Part shown: in pieces, positions 7,417 through 16,451 of the stretch | How positions within the stretch are numbered: position 1 is the stretch's first letter | How the letters are laid out: every line of letters starts with the position of its first letter | Assembly: GCF_023093595.1 (NCBI RefSeq) | Contig: NZ_JALLIK010000109.1 | Coordinates: forward strand, 62,001-126,000 | DNA: 64,000 nt | Direction: 5' to 3' | Source: Thauera aromatica_A | GTDB lineage: Bacteria; Pseudomonadota; Gammaproteobacteria; Burkholderiales; Rhodocyclaceae | The notes under the pieces: model-generated | Told to the model about the DNA's origin: nothing | Databases searched by the model: none | The model's input: the letters and a program-made list of their open reading frames with translations, nothing else | Made by a program: the position numbers and the translations under genes

Positions 7417-7836
7417 TCAATCCACCAGGGCGTCGAGCGCCTTCTGGAAGCGGTTGGCGTGCGAACGCTCGGCCTTCGCGAGAGTTTCGAACCAGTCGGC
7501 AATTTCCTCGAAGCCTTCGTCACGCGCTGCTTTCGCCATTCCGGGGTACATGTCGGTGTACTCGTGCGTCTCACCGGCGATGGCGGCGCCGAGGTTCTGC
7601 CGCGTCGCCCCGAACGGCAGCCCGGTCGCGGGATCGCCACAGGCCTCGAGATACTCGAGATGGCCATGGGCGTGCCCCGTCTCGCCTTCGGCCGTGGAGC
7701 GGAACACCGCGGCGACGTCGTTCTGCCCCTCGACGTCGGCTTTGGCGGCGAAATAGAGATAGCGCCTGTTGGCCTGGGACTCGCCCGCGAAAGCGGCCTT
7801 CAGGTTCTCTTCGGTACGGGATCCTTTCAGTTCCAT
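7417..7836 (-). CDS. Rubrerythrin (lacking a rubredoxin domain)
   Basis: Rubrerythrins are di-iron proteins that reduce hydrogen peroxide, typically in anaerobes and facultative anaerobes. This 139-aa version has the four-helix ferritin-like domain with ligands in AFAGESQANRRYLYFA, EGETGHAHGH, IAGETHEYTDMYP and ERSHANRF. It has no C-terminal rubredoxin [Fe(SCys)4] domain, so an external electron donor is needed; the Fe-S protein encoded just downstream is a candidate. The ATG at 7836 was chosen because GAAGGAGAGGAAG precedes it. It is the first gene of the operon running to coq7. A perfect inverted repeat lies in its leader at 7862-7889. Confidence 0.9.
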   Translation of the reverse strand: MELKGSRTEENLKAAFAGESQANRRYLYFAAKADVEGQNDVAAVFRSTAEGETGHAHGHLEYLEACGDPATGLPFGATRQNLGAAIAGETHEYTDMYPGMAKAARDEGFEEIADWFETLAKAERSHANRFQKALDALVD

Positions 7837-7861
7837 CTTCCTCTCCTTCTCGTCCACGATC

Positions 7862-7889
7862 GAATGCACCGTTTTTCCACGGTGCATTC
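7862..7889 (-). promoter_or_regulatory. Perfect inverted repeat in the rubrerythrin leader, candidate operator
   Basis: GAATGCACCGT (7862-7872) and ACGGTGCATTC (7879-7889) are a perfect 11-bp inverted repeat with a six-base spacer. A weak promoter reading TTGGGA (7920-7915), 17 bases, TAGGTT (7897-7892) would place the transcription start inside the repeat, as expected for a repressor site. It does not match the Fur, PerR, FNR or IscR consensus. A leader hairpin is the alternative reading. Confidence 0.5.
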
Positions 7890-7962
7890 CAAACCTAGAC
7901 AATCAGGAGGCGAATCCCAAATTGAAACCGGCTATGCCTGCGATCGCGCGGCGCTATCCCCG

Positions 7963-8526
7963 CTATGCGCTGCGCGCCGACGCGCCCAGCACGACGCGCA
8001 CCGGCTCGACCGGTTCGCGCAGGCGGTAACTCTCCGGCATTTCGAACGCGCGCGTGCGAAAGAGGATGCGGGCAAGCTCGATCAGCGCCAGTTGATAGAC
8101 CTGGCGCTTGAATTCGATCACCGCCTCGAGCGGCACCCAGTAGTCGCTCCACCGCCAGGCATCGAATTCCGGGTGCGAGCTGGCACGCAGCGACACGTCC
8201 GAGTCACGCCCCACCAGCCGCAGCAGAAACCAGATCTGTTTCTGCCCGCGGTAAGTGTTGCGCCACTCGCGCCGGATCCAGTGCCGGGGTACCTCGTAGC
8301 GCAGCCACCCACGGGTGCGCCCGAGGATCTTCACATGCTCCGGACGCAGTCCGACTTCCTCATGGAGTTCCCGGTACATGGCCTGCTCGGGAGACTCGCC
8401 GTGCTTGATGCCGCCCTGGGGAAACTGCCAGGAATGCTCGCGAATGCGCTTGCCCCAGAACACCTCGTTGCGCGCATTGACCAGAATGATGCCGACGTTC
8501 GGGCGAAAGCCTTCACGATCAAGCAT
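7963..8526 (-). CDS. rppH: RNA pyrophosphohydrolase (Nudix)
   Basis: RppH removes pyrophosphate from the 5' end of mRNAs and so starts their decay. The 187-aa protein begins MLDREGFRPNVGII and carries a complete Nudix box, GG followed by REL.EEVGL (residues about 37-60). The QFPQGG and EFDAWRW motifs of the family are also present. The start at 8526 is set by the conserved N-terminus; the open frame to 8649 shows no family similarity. It is divergent from proS, the usual arrangement in betaproteobacteria. Confidence 0.95.
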   Translation of the reverse strand: MLDREGFRPNVGIILVNARNEVFWGKRIREHSWQFPQGGIKHGESPEQAMYRELHEEVGLRPEHVKILGRTRGWLRYEVPRHWIRREWRNTYRGQKQIWFLLRLVGRDSDVSLRASSHPEFDAWRWSDYWVPLEAVIEFKRQVYQLALIELARILFRTRAFEMPESYRLREPVEPVRVVLGASARSA

Positions 8527-8671
8527 GATGAACCTTCGAATTCGGTTGATTGGTGCCGATTTTTCCACACTTGCGCACGCTTTGAAAGCGCACCCGCGGC
8601 GCACACCGCCGCGATCCGGCAGTCCACGCACGGCGAACGGCCACGCCATGAGCTAGAATCCCGCCCTCGAT

Positions 8672-8699
8672 CACGCCTTTAACGCCACGCCTTTAACGC
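8672..8699 (+). repeat. Tandem 14-bp direct repeat in the proS leader
   Basis: CACGCCTTTAACGC occurs twice head to tail (8672-8685 and 8686-8699), followed by a partial third copy, CCTTTACGCC. It lies about 20 bases before the proS ATG and downstream of a TAGAAT (8654-8659) that could be a -10 element. It may be a slippage product in the leader with no function. Confidence 0.6.
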
Positions 8700-8718
8700 C
8701 TTTACGCCGAAGACTCTC

Positions 8719-10467
8719 ATGCGCGCCAGCCAGTTCCACCTGTTCACCCTCAAGGAAGCCCCCTCCGACGCCGAAGTCGTCAGCCAGAAGCTGATGCTGC
8801 GCGCCGGCATGATCCGCAAGACCGCCGCCGGCATCTACAGCTACCTGCCCCTGGGTCTGCGCGCGATCCATAAGGTCGAAACGATCATCCGCGAGGAGAT
8901 GGACCGCGCCGGCGCGATGGAACTCGCCATGCCGCTGGTGCAGCCGGCCGAACTGTGGCAGGAAACCGGGCGCTGGGACAAGATGGGCCCGGAAATGCTG
9001 CGCCTGAAGGACCGCCACGAGCGCGATTTCGCCCTCCAGCCCACCTCCGAGGAAGTCGTCACCGACATCGCGCGCCAGGAGCTGAAAAGCTACCGTCAGC
9101 TGCCGAAGAACTTCTACCAGATCCAGACCAAGTTCCGCGACGAGCGCCGGCCGCGCTTCGGCGTCATGCGCGGGCGCGAGTTCACCATGAAAGACGCCTA
9201 CTCCTTCGACCGCAGCGCGGAAGCCGCGGGGCGCAGCTACGACATCATGTTCGCCGCCTACAAGCGCATCTTCGATCGCCTCGGCCTCGAGTATCGCGCG
9301 GTGGCGGCCGACACCGGCGCCATCGGCGGCGACCGCTCGCACGAATTCCAGGTCATCGCCGACACCGGCGAAGACGCCATCGTCTACTGCCCCGGCTCCG
9401 ACTATGCCGCCAACATCGAGCTCGCCGAAGCGGTATCGCTGCTCGCCCGCCGCGCCGAGCCTGCCAAGACGCTGGAGAAGGCCCCTACTCCGGGCAAGGC
9501 CACCTGCGAGGACGTCGCCGCGCTGCTCGGCGTGCCGCTGGCGACCACGGTGAAGTCGCTGGTGCTCGCCACCGACGACGTCGATGAGAAGGGCAATCCT
9601 GCCGGCGTCACCGTGTGGTTGCTGCTGGTGCGCGGCGACCACGCCTTGAACGAGGTCAAGGCGGGCAAGCTGCCGGGCCTCAAGACCGGTTTCCGCTTCG
9701 CCACCGAAGCCGAGATCCTCGAGCACTTCGGCTGTAAGCCGGGCTACCTCGGCCCGATCGGACTCCAAAAACCGGTCAGGGTAATCGCCGACCGCACGGT
9801 CGCCCACATGGCCGACTTCATCTGCGGCGCCAACGCCGAGGACTTCCACTTCACCGGCGCGAACTGGGGTCGCGACCTGCCCGAGCCCGACCTCGTCGCC
9901 GACATCCGCAATGTCATCGAGGGCGACCCGAGCCCGGACGGCCGTGGCGTGCTCGCGATCCAGCGCGGGATCGAGGTCGGCCACGTGTTCTACCTCGGCA
10001 CCAAGTACTCGAAGGCGATGAATGCCACCTTCCTCGATGAGGACGGCAAGCCCAAGCACTTCGAGATGGGCTGCTACGGCATCGGCGTCACCCGCATCCT
10101 CGGCGCCGCGATCGAGCAGAACCACGACGGCCGCGGCATCATCTGGCCGACGGCGATCGCGCCGTTCGAAGTGGTGATCTGCCCGGTCGGCTGGGGCAAG
10201 TCGCAGGCGGTGCGCGATGAGGCGCAGAAGCTCTACGATGCACTCAGCGCTACCGGCATCGACGCCATCCTCGACGACCGCGACGAGCGCCCGGGGGTGA
10301 TGTTCGCCGACTGGGAACTCATCGGCGTGCCGCACCGCATCACCATCGGCGATCGCGGCCTCAAGGAAGGTGTGGTCGAATACCAGGGCCGGCGCGACGT
10401 CGAAGCCGCCAGGCTGCCCCTGGGCGAAGTCCTCGGCCACGTCCTCGACCGCCTGCGCCAGCGCTGA
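8719..10467 (+). CDS. proS: Prolyl-tRNA synthetase, bacterial type with editing domain
   Basis: ProS charges tRNA-Pro with proline. The 582-aa length and layout are those of the bacterial type: class II catalytic core with motif 2 around FRDERRPRFGVMRGREF, an inserted editing (INS) domain around residues 225-395 that clears Ala-tRNA-Pro, class II motif 3 (GIGVTRILGAAIEQ), and a C-terminal anticodon-binding domain. The ATG at 8719 is followed by MRASQFHLFTLKEAP, the conserved family start. The lytic transglycosylase gene follows after seven bases. Confidence 0.97.
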   Translation: MRASQFHLFTLKEAPSDAEVVSQKLMLRAGMIRKTAAGIYSYLPLGLRAIHKVETIIREEMDRAGAMELAMPLVQPAELWQETGRWDKMGPEMLRLKDRHERDFALQPTSEEVVTDIARQELKSYRQLPKNFYQIQTKFRDERRPRFGVMRGREFTMKDAYSFDRSAEAAGRSYDIMFAAYKRIFDRLGLEYRAVAADTGAIGGDRSHEFQVIADTGEDAIVYCPGSDYAANIELAEAVSLLARRAEPAKTLEKAPTPGKATCEDVAALLGVPLATTVKSLVLATDDVDEKGNPAGVTVWLLLVRGDHALNEVKAGKLPGLKTGFRFATEAEILEHFGCKPGYLGPIGLQKPVRVIADRTVAHMADFICGANAEDFHFTGANWGRDLPEPDLVADIRNVIEGDPSPDGRGVLAIQRGIEVGHVFYLGTKYSKAMNATFLDEDGKPKHFEMGCYGIGVTRILGAAIEQNHDGRGIIWPTAIAPFEVVICPVGWGKSQAVRDEAQKLYDALSATGIDAILDDRDERPGVMFADWELIGVPHRITIGDRGLKEGVVEYQGRRDVEAARLPLGEVLGHVLDRLRQR

Positions 10468-10474
10468 ACCCGCG

Positions 10475-11137
10475 ATGCCCGACCCGCGCGCCTACCTGGG
10501 CCGGATCGCCGCCACGCTCTGCCTGGCGGCCGCCAGTGGCAACGCAGTCGCAGGGACGCAGCAGTACGAGCCGCTGGCCGCGAGCGTGCGCGCGTCCCTG
10601 CACGCTGCGGTCAGCGACGCCGCCGCGCCGATGCTGCCGATTCCGGATGCAGAAGAACGCGCGCGATGGCTCGTCGAAATGTCGCGCAGGCTGGAAAAGC
10701 GCATCCCGGACGAGGCCTACCGCACCGAGCTGCTGACTTCCATCCATTACGAAGCCACCCGCGCCGGTCTCGACCCGCAGCTGGTGCTCGGCCTGATCCA
10801 GGTCGAGAGCGGCTTTCGCAAGTACGCGATCTCGTCGGCCGGCGCCCGCGGCTACATGCAGATCATGCCGTTCTGGGTGAAGCTCATCGGCCGCGAGGAC
10901 GACAACCTCTTCCACCTGCGCACCAACCTGCGCTACGGCTGCACCATCCTGCGCCACTACCTCGATATCGAGAAAGGCGACCTCTTCCGCGCCCTCGGCC
11001 GCTACAACGGCAGCCTGGGCAAGGCGCACTACCCCGATCAGGTGCGCACGGCCTGGGAAAAACATTGGCACTGGGAACCGGAACGGCTCGCCGCCGCCCC
11101 CCAGGCCCGAGGCACACCCGCGGCGACCGCACGCTGA
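10475..11137 (+). CDS. Lytic transglycosylase (SLT domain)
   Basis: This is a predicted periplasmic lytic transglycosylase that cleaves the glycan strands of peptidoglycan. The 220-aa protein has a signal-like N-terminus (RIAATLCLAAASGNAVAG) and an SLT domain with the catalytic glutamate in QVESGFRKYAISSAGA, then GYMQIMPFW and RYNGSLG. The ATG at 10475 lies seven bases after proS, so it is probably co-transcribed. This proS-transglycosylase pairing is common in betaproteobacteria. It could be an MltE/EmtA-like soluble or membrane-bound form; no lipobox is visible. Confidence 0.88.
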   Translation: MPDPRAYLGRIAATLCLAAASGNAVAGTQQYEPLAASVRASLHAAVSDAAAPMLPIPDAEERARWLVEMSRRLEKRIPDEAYRTELLTSIHYEATRAGLDPQLVLGLIQVESGFRKYAISSAGARGYMQIMPFWVKLIGREDDNLFHLRTNLRYGCTILRHYLDIEKGDLFRALGRYNGSLGKAHYPDQVRTAWEKHWHWEPERLAAAPQARGTPAATAR

Positions 11138-11236
11138 ACACGGTCCCCGCCTCACGGAGGACGCCACACGGGCGACACCGCAGCCCCGGCCGTGCCCCCT
11201 CCCCGTGCCGGCGGATTCCCGTTTGCAGTGGCAGCC

Positions 11237-11848
11237 TCAGCCGGCGACCGCTGCGAGCGGACGCGGCTCGGATGCCCTGGCGTCGACCGCGCGCAGACCT
11301 TCCTTGCCCGCTGAAGCCAGCGATTGCACGTCGCCGGAAAGCTCCCCCCCTTCCTCGATCAGGATCTTGCCATAACGGATCTTGCCGCTGACACGGCCGG
11401 TCGAATGGATCAGCAACTGCTGGCGTGCGGTCAGTTCGCCCTCGAAGTGGCCATGGATTTCGGCGATATCGATGCCCACGGAGCCCTTGTAGGCGCCGTT
11501 CTCGGCGATGCGCAGGACGCGGCTGTCCATCGTCGCCTCGACCCGTCCTTCCACTACCAGGGTGTCGCAGTCAAGGATCTCCGCCCCCTTGAGCTTGACA
11601 TCCGGACCGACGATCAGCCGGCTCCCTCCCGACGAGCCCGCGCCATCGACCGGAGCAGCAGCTTCGGCAACCAACGCCCTCGCCTTCACTGCAGCATCCC
11701 CCGTAGCGGCCGGCACCGGGTTCACAGCACCCCCTCCGGCGACGGCCGCCGCAGCACTCGCCGACACCGTACTTCCCAACGGCTGCGCGCTCGTGCGGGA
11801 AAGGACGTTTTTCTCGGCTTTATGAAACAGGTTGGGCTTATTGAACAT
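11237..11848 (-). CDS. Bactofilin family polymer-forming protein
   Basis: Bactofilins form nucleotide-free filaments on the inner membrane and position cell-wall enzymes or other envelope machinery. The 203-aa protein has a flexible Ala/Gly-rich N-terminal tail (about residues 15-75), then a beta-helix core (about 78-180) starting at SRLIVGPDVKLKGAEI and showing the repeated hydrophobic pattern, including YKGSVGIDIAEIHGHFEG. The ATG at 11848 has AAGGAGAT upstream. A sigma-54 type promoter lies at 11902-11917 and three enhancer-like repeats farther upstream, beside a divergent sigma-54 activator gene. Confidence 0.88.
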   Translation of the reverse strand: MFNKPNLFHKAEKNVLSRTSAQPLGSTVSASAAAAVAGGGAVNPVPAATGDAAVKARALVAEAAAPVDGAGSSGGSRLIVGPDVKLKGAEILDCDTLVVEGRVEATMDSRVLRIAENGAYKGSVGIDIAEIHGHFEGELTARQQLLIHSTGRVSGKIRYGKILIEEGGELSGDVQSLASAGKEGLRAVDARASEPRPLAAVAG

Positions 11849-11901
11849 GCGATCTCCTTGAAGGTGGTGCAGACCCTGTGCTGCAGTCCGGCAGTCTGAA
11901 G

Positions 11902-11917
11902 AGCAATTGCCATGCCC
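11902..11917 (-). promoter_or_regulatory. Predicted sigma-54 (-24/-12) promoter of the bactofilin gene
   Basis: On the minus strand GGGCATG (11917-11911), four bases and TTGCT (11906-11902) match the RpoN consensus TGGCACG-N4-TTGCW at all key positions. The GG and GC dinucleotides are at the required spacing. The predicted start is near 11891, giving a leader of about 43 bases before the bactofilin ATG. No competing sigma-70 promoter is obvious in this interval. Confidence 0.7.
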
Positions 11918-12004
11918 AGACATGAATAAGCCCGCCGGATCAATCACCTGCCGTCCGCCGCCGATGCCTGGCGCGGCCGTGGAGGACGACGGCGCGGGGG
12001 ATTC

Positions 12005-12022
12005 TGTCGCCCCTGCCCGACG
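12005..12022. promoter_or_regulatory. Candidate GlrR-type enhancer site 1
   Basis: TGTCGCCCCTGCCCGACG fits TGTC-N10-GACG, one base from the TGTC-N10-GACA motif known for GlrR (QseF) sites upstream of glmY in enterobacteria. It is about 115-130 bases upstream of the predicted bactofilin start, a normal enhancer distance for sigma-54 activators. Confidence 0.5.
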
Positions 12023-12070
12023 GCACTTCGAGCCGCACCTCCAAACGCCCGCCCGGCAAAGCGTTTCCCG

Positions 12071-12088
12071 TGTCGCCTGCAGGCGACG
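12071..12088. promoter_or_regulatory. Candidate GlrR-type enhancer site 2
   Basis: TGTCGCCTGCAGGCGACG fits TGTC-N10-GACG and contains a perfect 16-bp palindrome (GTCGCCTGCAGGCGAC). It lies 66 bases from site 1, centre to centre, on the regulator side. Confidence 0.55.
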
Positions 12089-12162
12089 GGTAGCCGCGTG
12101 CTTACTTCGATTTGCATTTTCCTCGCCGCGCGAGCGTGCACACTGACCTAGACTCCGGAGCT

Positions 12163-12180
12163 TGTCGCCGCTGCGCCACG
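12163..12180. promoter_or_regulatory. Candidate GlrR-type enhancer site 3 (weaker)
   Basis: TGTCGCCGCTGCGCCACG shares the TGTCGCC half-site with the other two copies but its right half reads CACG instead of GACG. It lies 92 bases from site 2 and could also influence the divergent activator gene. Confidence 0.35.
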
Positions 12181-12311
12181 CAGCGTGCATCGGAACATGC
12201 CCCCTTTTTTTTCCGGCCCCTCATGTTTCGTCCCTCCTGCCGCCCTCCCCTGCCACCGAGCGCTCCGCCGGCCTGCGCCGCGCCGGCGGGCCGTGCCGGG
12301 TGAGCACCACG

Positions 12312-13694
<1,383 letters not shown>

Positions 13695-13716
13695 CCCACC
13701 CGCACAGGAGTCGACC

Positions 13717-13902
13717 ATGATCAAGCGCCAGACCATTGCTGTAATCATCGCCACCACCGCTATGGCCTATTCCATTTACACCCCGGCCCAGGCGGCGAGC
13801 CTGCTCTCCGCAGCGCAGATCAACCTGCCGAGCAACTGCGCCGGCGACAAACACGATACCCGCGGCAGCGAAGACAAGGCCTCCAGGCCCGTGCGCAGCT
13901 GA
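13717..13902 (+). CDS. Small exported protein of unknown function
   Basis: The 61-aa product has a clear signal peptide (MIKRQTIAVIIATTAMAYS..TPAQAA, cleavage after about residue 27). It leaves a mature peptide of about 34 residues with a single cysteine in LPSNCAGDKHD. A good ribosome site, AGGAG, lies eight bases before the ATG. It begins 22 bases after the GlrR-type gene, so it is probably co-transcribed with it. I do not recognise a family. A polar C-terminus rich in charged residues suggests a periplasmic peptide rather than a membrane toxin. Confidence 0.6.
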   Translation: MIKRQTIAVIIATTAMAYSIYTPAQAASLLSAAQINLPSNCAGDKHDTRGSEDKASRPVRS

Positions 13903-13922
13903 ACACGGCGCACACGCAGAGT

Positions 13923-13969
13923 CCCCCGCCATAGCCTCGTCCGCGCGGGGCGACGCGGCCAGGCGGGGG
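13923..13969. terminator. Compound hairpin between convergent genes, possible terminator
   Basis: CCCCCGCC (13923-13930) pairs with GGCGGGGG (13962-13969), with an inner CGTC/GACG stem. It lies between the small exported protein gene and the end of tldD. No T-tract follows on either strand. Confidence 0.35.
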
Positions 13970-13992
13970 GCGGCCGGCGCGCTTTCGATCGA

Positions 13993-15438
13993 TCAGGCGG
14001 TGCCGCCCACCGTCAACCCGTCGATGCGCAGCGTCGGCTGGCCGACGCCGACCGGCACGCTCTGGCCATCCTTGCCGCAGGTACCGACTCCGGGGTCGAG
14101 CGCCATGTCGTTGCCGACCATCTTCACCTTGGTCAGCGCGTCCGGACCGTTGCCGATCAGGGTCGCCCCCTTCACCGGGCGGGTGACCTTGCCGTCCTCG
14201 ATCAAGTAAGCTTCGGCGGTCGAGAACACGAACTTGCCCGACGTGATATCGACCTGTCCGCCGCCGAAATTGGCCGCATACAAGCCCTTCTTCACCGACC
14301 GGATGATTTCTTCCGGCGCCTTGTCGCCGTTCAGCATGTAGGTGTTGGTCATGCGCGGCAACGGCAGGTGGGCGAAGGACTCGCGCCGGCCGTTGCCGGT
14401 CGGCGCCATCCCCATCAGGCGGGCGTTCATCATGTCCTGGAGGTAGCCGGTGAGGATGCCGTCCTCGATCAGCACGGTACGCTCGGTGGGATTACCTTCA
14501 TCGTCGATCGACAATGAGCCGCGGCGATCGGGCAGGGTGCCGTCATCGACCACGGTGACCCCTTTCGCCGCCACCTGCTGGCCGATACGGCCGGAAAATG
14601 CCGAGCTGCCCTTGCGGTTGAAGTCGCCCTCGAGGCCGTGGCCGATCGCCTCGTGGAGCAGGATCCCCGGCCAGCCCGGACCGAGCACCACCGGCATGCT
14701 GCCGGCCGGCGCCGGATCGGCGCCCAGATTCACCCGTGCCTGATGCACCGCCGCGCGGGCGTAGGCGCGCAGCCGCTCATCGTCGAAATAGCCGTAATCG
14801 TAGCGCCCGCCGCCGCCGCCACTGCCCTGCTCGCGGCGACCGTTCTCTTCCATGATCACGGTCAGCGACACCCGCACCAGCGGGCGCACGTCGGCCGCCA
14901 GGTGGCCGTCGCTGCGCGCCACCATCACCACCTCCCACGAACCGGCGATATGCGCCATGACCTGGGTCACGCGCGAATCCTCGGCGCGGGCGAGGCTTTC
15001 CAGGCGTTCGAGCAGCTTCACCTTGGCGGTGTCGTCGAGCGAATCGAGCGGATCGTCGGCGCGGTAAAGGCGGCTTTCGAGCCCTTGCCGGCGGATGCCG
15101 ACCTGGCGCCGCTCGCCGGCGACGGCAATCGCGCGCGTCGTCGTCGCGGCCCCCAGCAGCGCATCGAGCGAAATATCGTCCGAGTAGGCGAAAGCGGTCT
15201 TCTCGCCGCTGATCGCGCGCACGCCGACCCCCTGCTCGATGTCGAAGCTGCCCGATTTGACGATGCCTTCTTCCAGGCTCCAGGCTTCGGAGCGCTGGTA
15301 CTGGAAGTACAGGTCGGCGAAGTCGATATCGTGGCGCATCAGCGCGCGGAAGGTTTTTTCCAGTTCCGCCTCGCCGAGCCCATAGGGCGACAGCAGATGA
15401 CGATCGGCGATATCCAGGAGGGAGGTGTTGTTGCTCAT
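13993..15438 (-). CDS. tldD: Metalloprotease TldD
   Basis: TldD is the catalytic subunit of the TldD/TldE zinc metalloprotease, which degrades unfolded peptides and matures small modified peptides in some bacteria. The 481-aa protein contains the zinc motif HEAIGHGLEGD (HExxxH type) and the conserved C-terminal GVGTCGKDGQ. The start at 15438 has GAGGATTTTCA before it and the family start NNTSLLDIADRHLLSPYGL. Its partner PmbA/TldE is encoded about 30 kb away at 45236. It is preceded by a nitrilase-family gene and yhdP on the same strand, an order known in other proteobacteria. Confidence 0.96.
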   Translation of the reverse strand: MSNNTSLLDIADRHLLSPYGLGEAELEKTFRALMRHDIDFADLYFQYQRSEAWSLEEGIVKSGSFDIEQGVGVRAISGEKTAFAYSDDISLDALLGAATTTRAIAVAGERRQVGIRRQGLESRLYRADDPLDSLDDTAKVKLLERLESLARAEDSRVTQVMAHIAGSWEVVMVARSDGHLAADVRPLVRVSLTVIMEENGRREQGSGGGGGRYDYGYFDDERLRAYARAAVHQARVNLGADPAPAGSMPVVLGPGWPGILLHEAIGHGLEGDFNRKGSSAFSGRIGQQVAAKGVTVVDDGTLPDRRGSLSIDDEGNPTERTVLIEDGILTGYLQDMMNARLMGMAPTGNGRRESFAHLPLPRMTNTYMLNGDKAPEEIIRSVKKGLYAANFGGGQVDITSGKFVFSTAEAYLIEDGKVTRPVKGATLIGNGPDALTKVKMVGNDMALDPGVGTCGKDGQSVPVGVGQPTLRIDGLTVGGTA

Positions 15439-15522
15439 TGAAAATCCTCGGTACGGTGCCGGGTTGGACCGGCCCCGAGTGAAAACGATCGGCCGACGCG
15501 GCCGCTGCGGTAGAGTTCCGCT

Positions 15523-16368
15523 TCAGCCCAGACAACGGTGGCGCAGCGCCGGCAGGCTTTCGCGCACCTCGGCGATGCGCCCCGGGTCGAGCTCAGCAAG
15601 CACCACGCCCGGTCCTTCCTCACGGCAGGCGAGTACCTCGCCCCAGGGGTCGATGATCATCGTGTGCCCCCAGGTGCGGCGCCCGCCCGGATGGCGGCCG
15701 CCCTGCGCCGGCGCCATCACGTAGCACTGGTTCTCGATCGCACGTGCGCGCAGCAACACTTCCCAGTGCGCCCGTCCGGTGGTGAAGGTGAACGCCGCCG
15801 GCAGCACGATCAGGTCGACTTCGCCCATCGCCCGGAACAGCTCCGGAAAGCGCAGGTCGTAGCACACCGACAGCCCGGTACGCCCGGCCGGTGAATCGAA
15901 GCAGCACACCTCGCCGCCCCGCTCGATGGTCGCCGCCTCGTCGTAGTGCTCCTCGCCGCGACAAAAGCCGAACAGGTGGATCTTGTCATAGCGCGCGACA
16001 CGGCGCCCCTGGTCGTCGAACACCAGGGTGCTGTTGCGCACCCTGTCGTCGACGCTGGCGCACAATGGAATCGTGCCGCCGACCAGCCACACGCCGTGGC
16101 GGCGTGCCGTGGCGGCGAGAAAGTCCTGCAGCCGACCGTCGCCTTCGGCTTCGCGGATGCGTACCTTGGCCGACTCGTCGGTGCTGATCAGCGGAAAATA
16201 CTCGGGCAGGGCCACCAGGACGGCCCCGGCGGCGGCGGCCTCGGCCACCAGCGCCGCAGCCGCGTCGAGGTTGGCGTCGACGTCCGGCCCGGAGACGGTC
16301 TGGATCGCAGCAATGCGGACCGGGCCGGGTGGCCGGCAGGAAGCGTGGGCGGGGAGGCAGGAATTCAT
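15523..16368 (-). CDS. Carbon-nitrogen hydrolase (nitrilase superfamily, Nit type)
   Basis: The protein is a predicted cytoplasmic amidase. Bacterial Nit homologues hydrolyse deaminated glutathione as a metabolite repair step, which is a plausible but unproven role here. The 281-aa protein shows the Glu-Lys-Cys triad: PEYF, YDKIHLFGF and SVCYDLRFPELFR. The ATG at 16368 has only a weak ribosome site and the conserved core begins about 16 residues later at VRIAAIQTVSG. It lies between yhdP and tldD, 84 bases from each, and is probably transcribed with them. Confidence 0.9.
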   Translation of the reverse strand: MNSCLPAHASCRPPGPVRIAAIQTVSGPDVDANLDAAAALVAEAAAAGAVLVALPEYFPLISTDESAKVRIREAEGDGRLQDFLAATARRHGVWLVGGTIPLCASVDDRVRNSTLVFDDQGRRVARYDKIHLFGFCRGEEHYDEAATIERGGEVCCFDSPAGRTGLSVCYDLRFPELFRAMGEVDLIVLPAAFTFTTGRAHWEVLLRARAIENQCYVMAPAQGGRHPGGRRTWGHTMIIDPWGEVLACREEGPGVVLAELDPGRIAEVRESLPALRHRCLG

Positions 16369-16451
16369 CTGTCGTGTCGCTTGGGGTCGGAAGAAAGGCA
16401 GGAGAACGGTGCAGGAGCGGGACCGGGGGGCGATCGGCCGCGCCGGGCCTG

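Noticed and set aside
8671..10440. Long open frame on the minus strand opposite proS.
   Set aside because: ProS is complete on the plus strand with all motifs. The antisense product is compositionally odd and has no domain.
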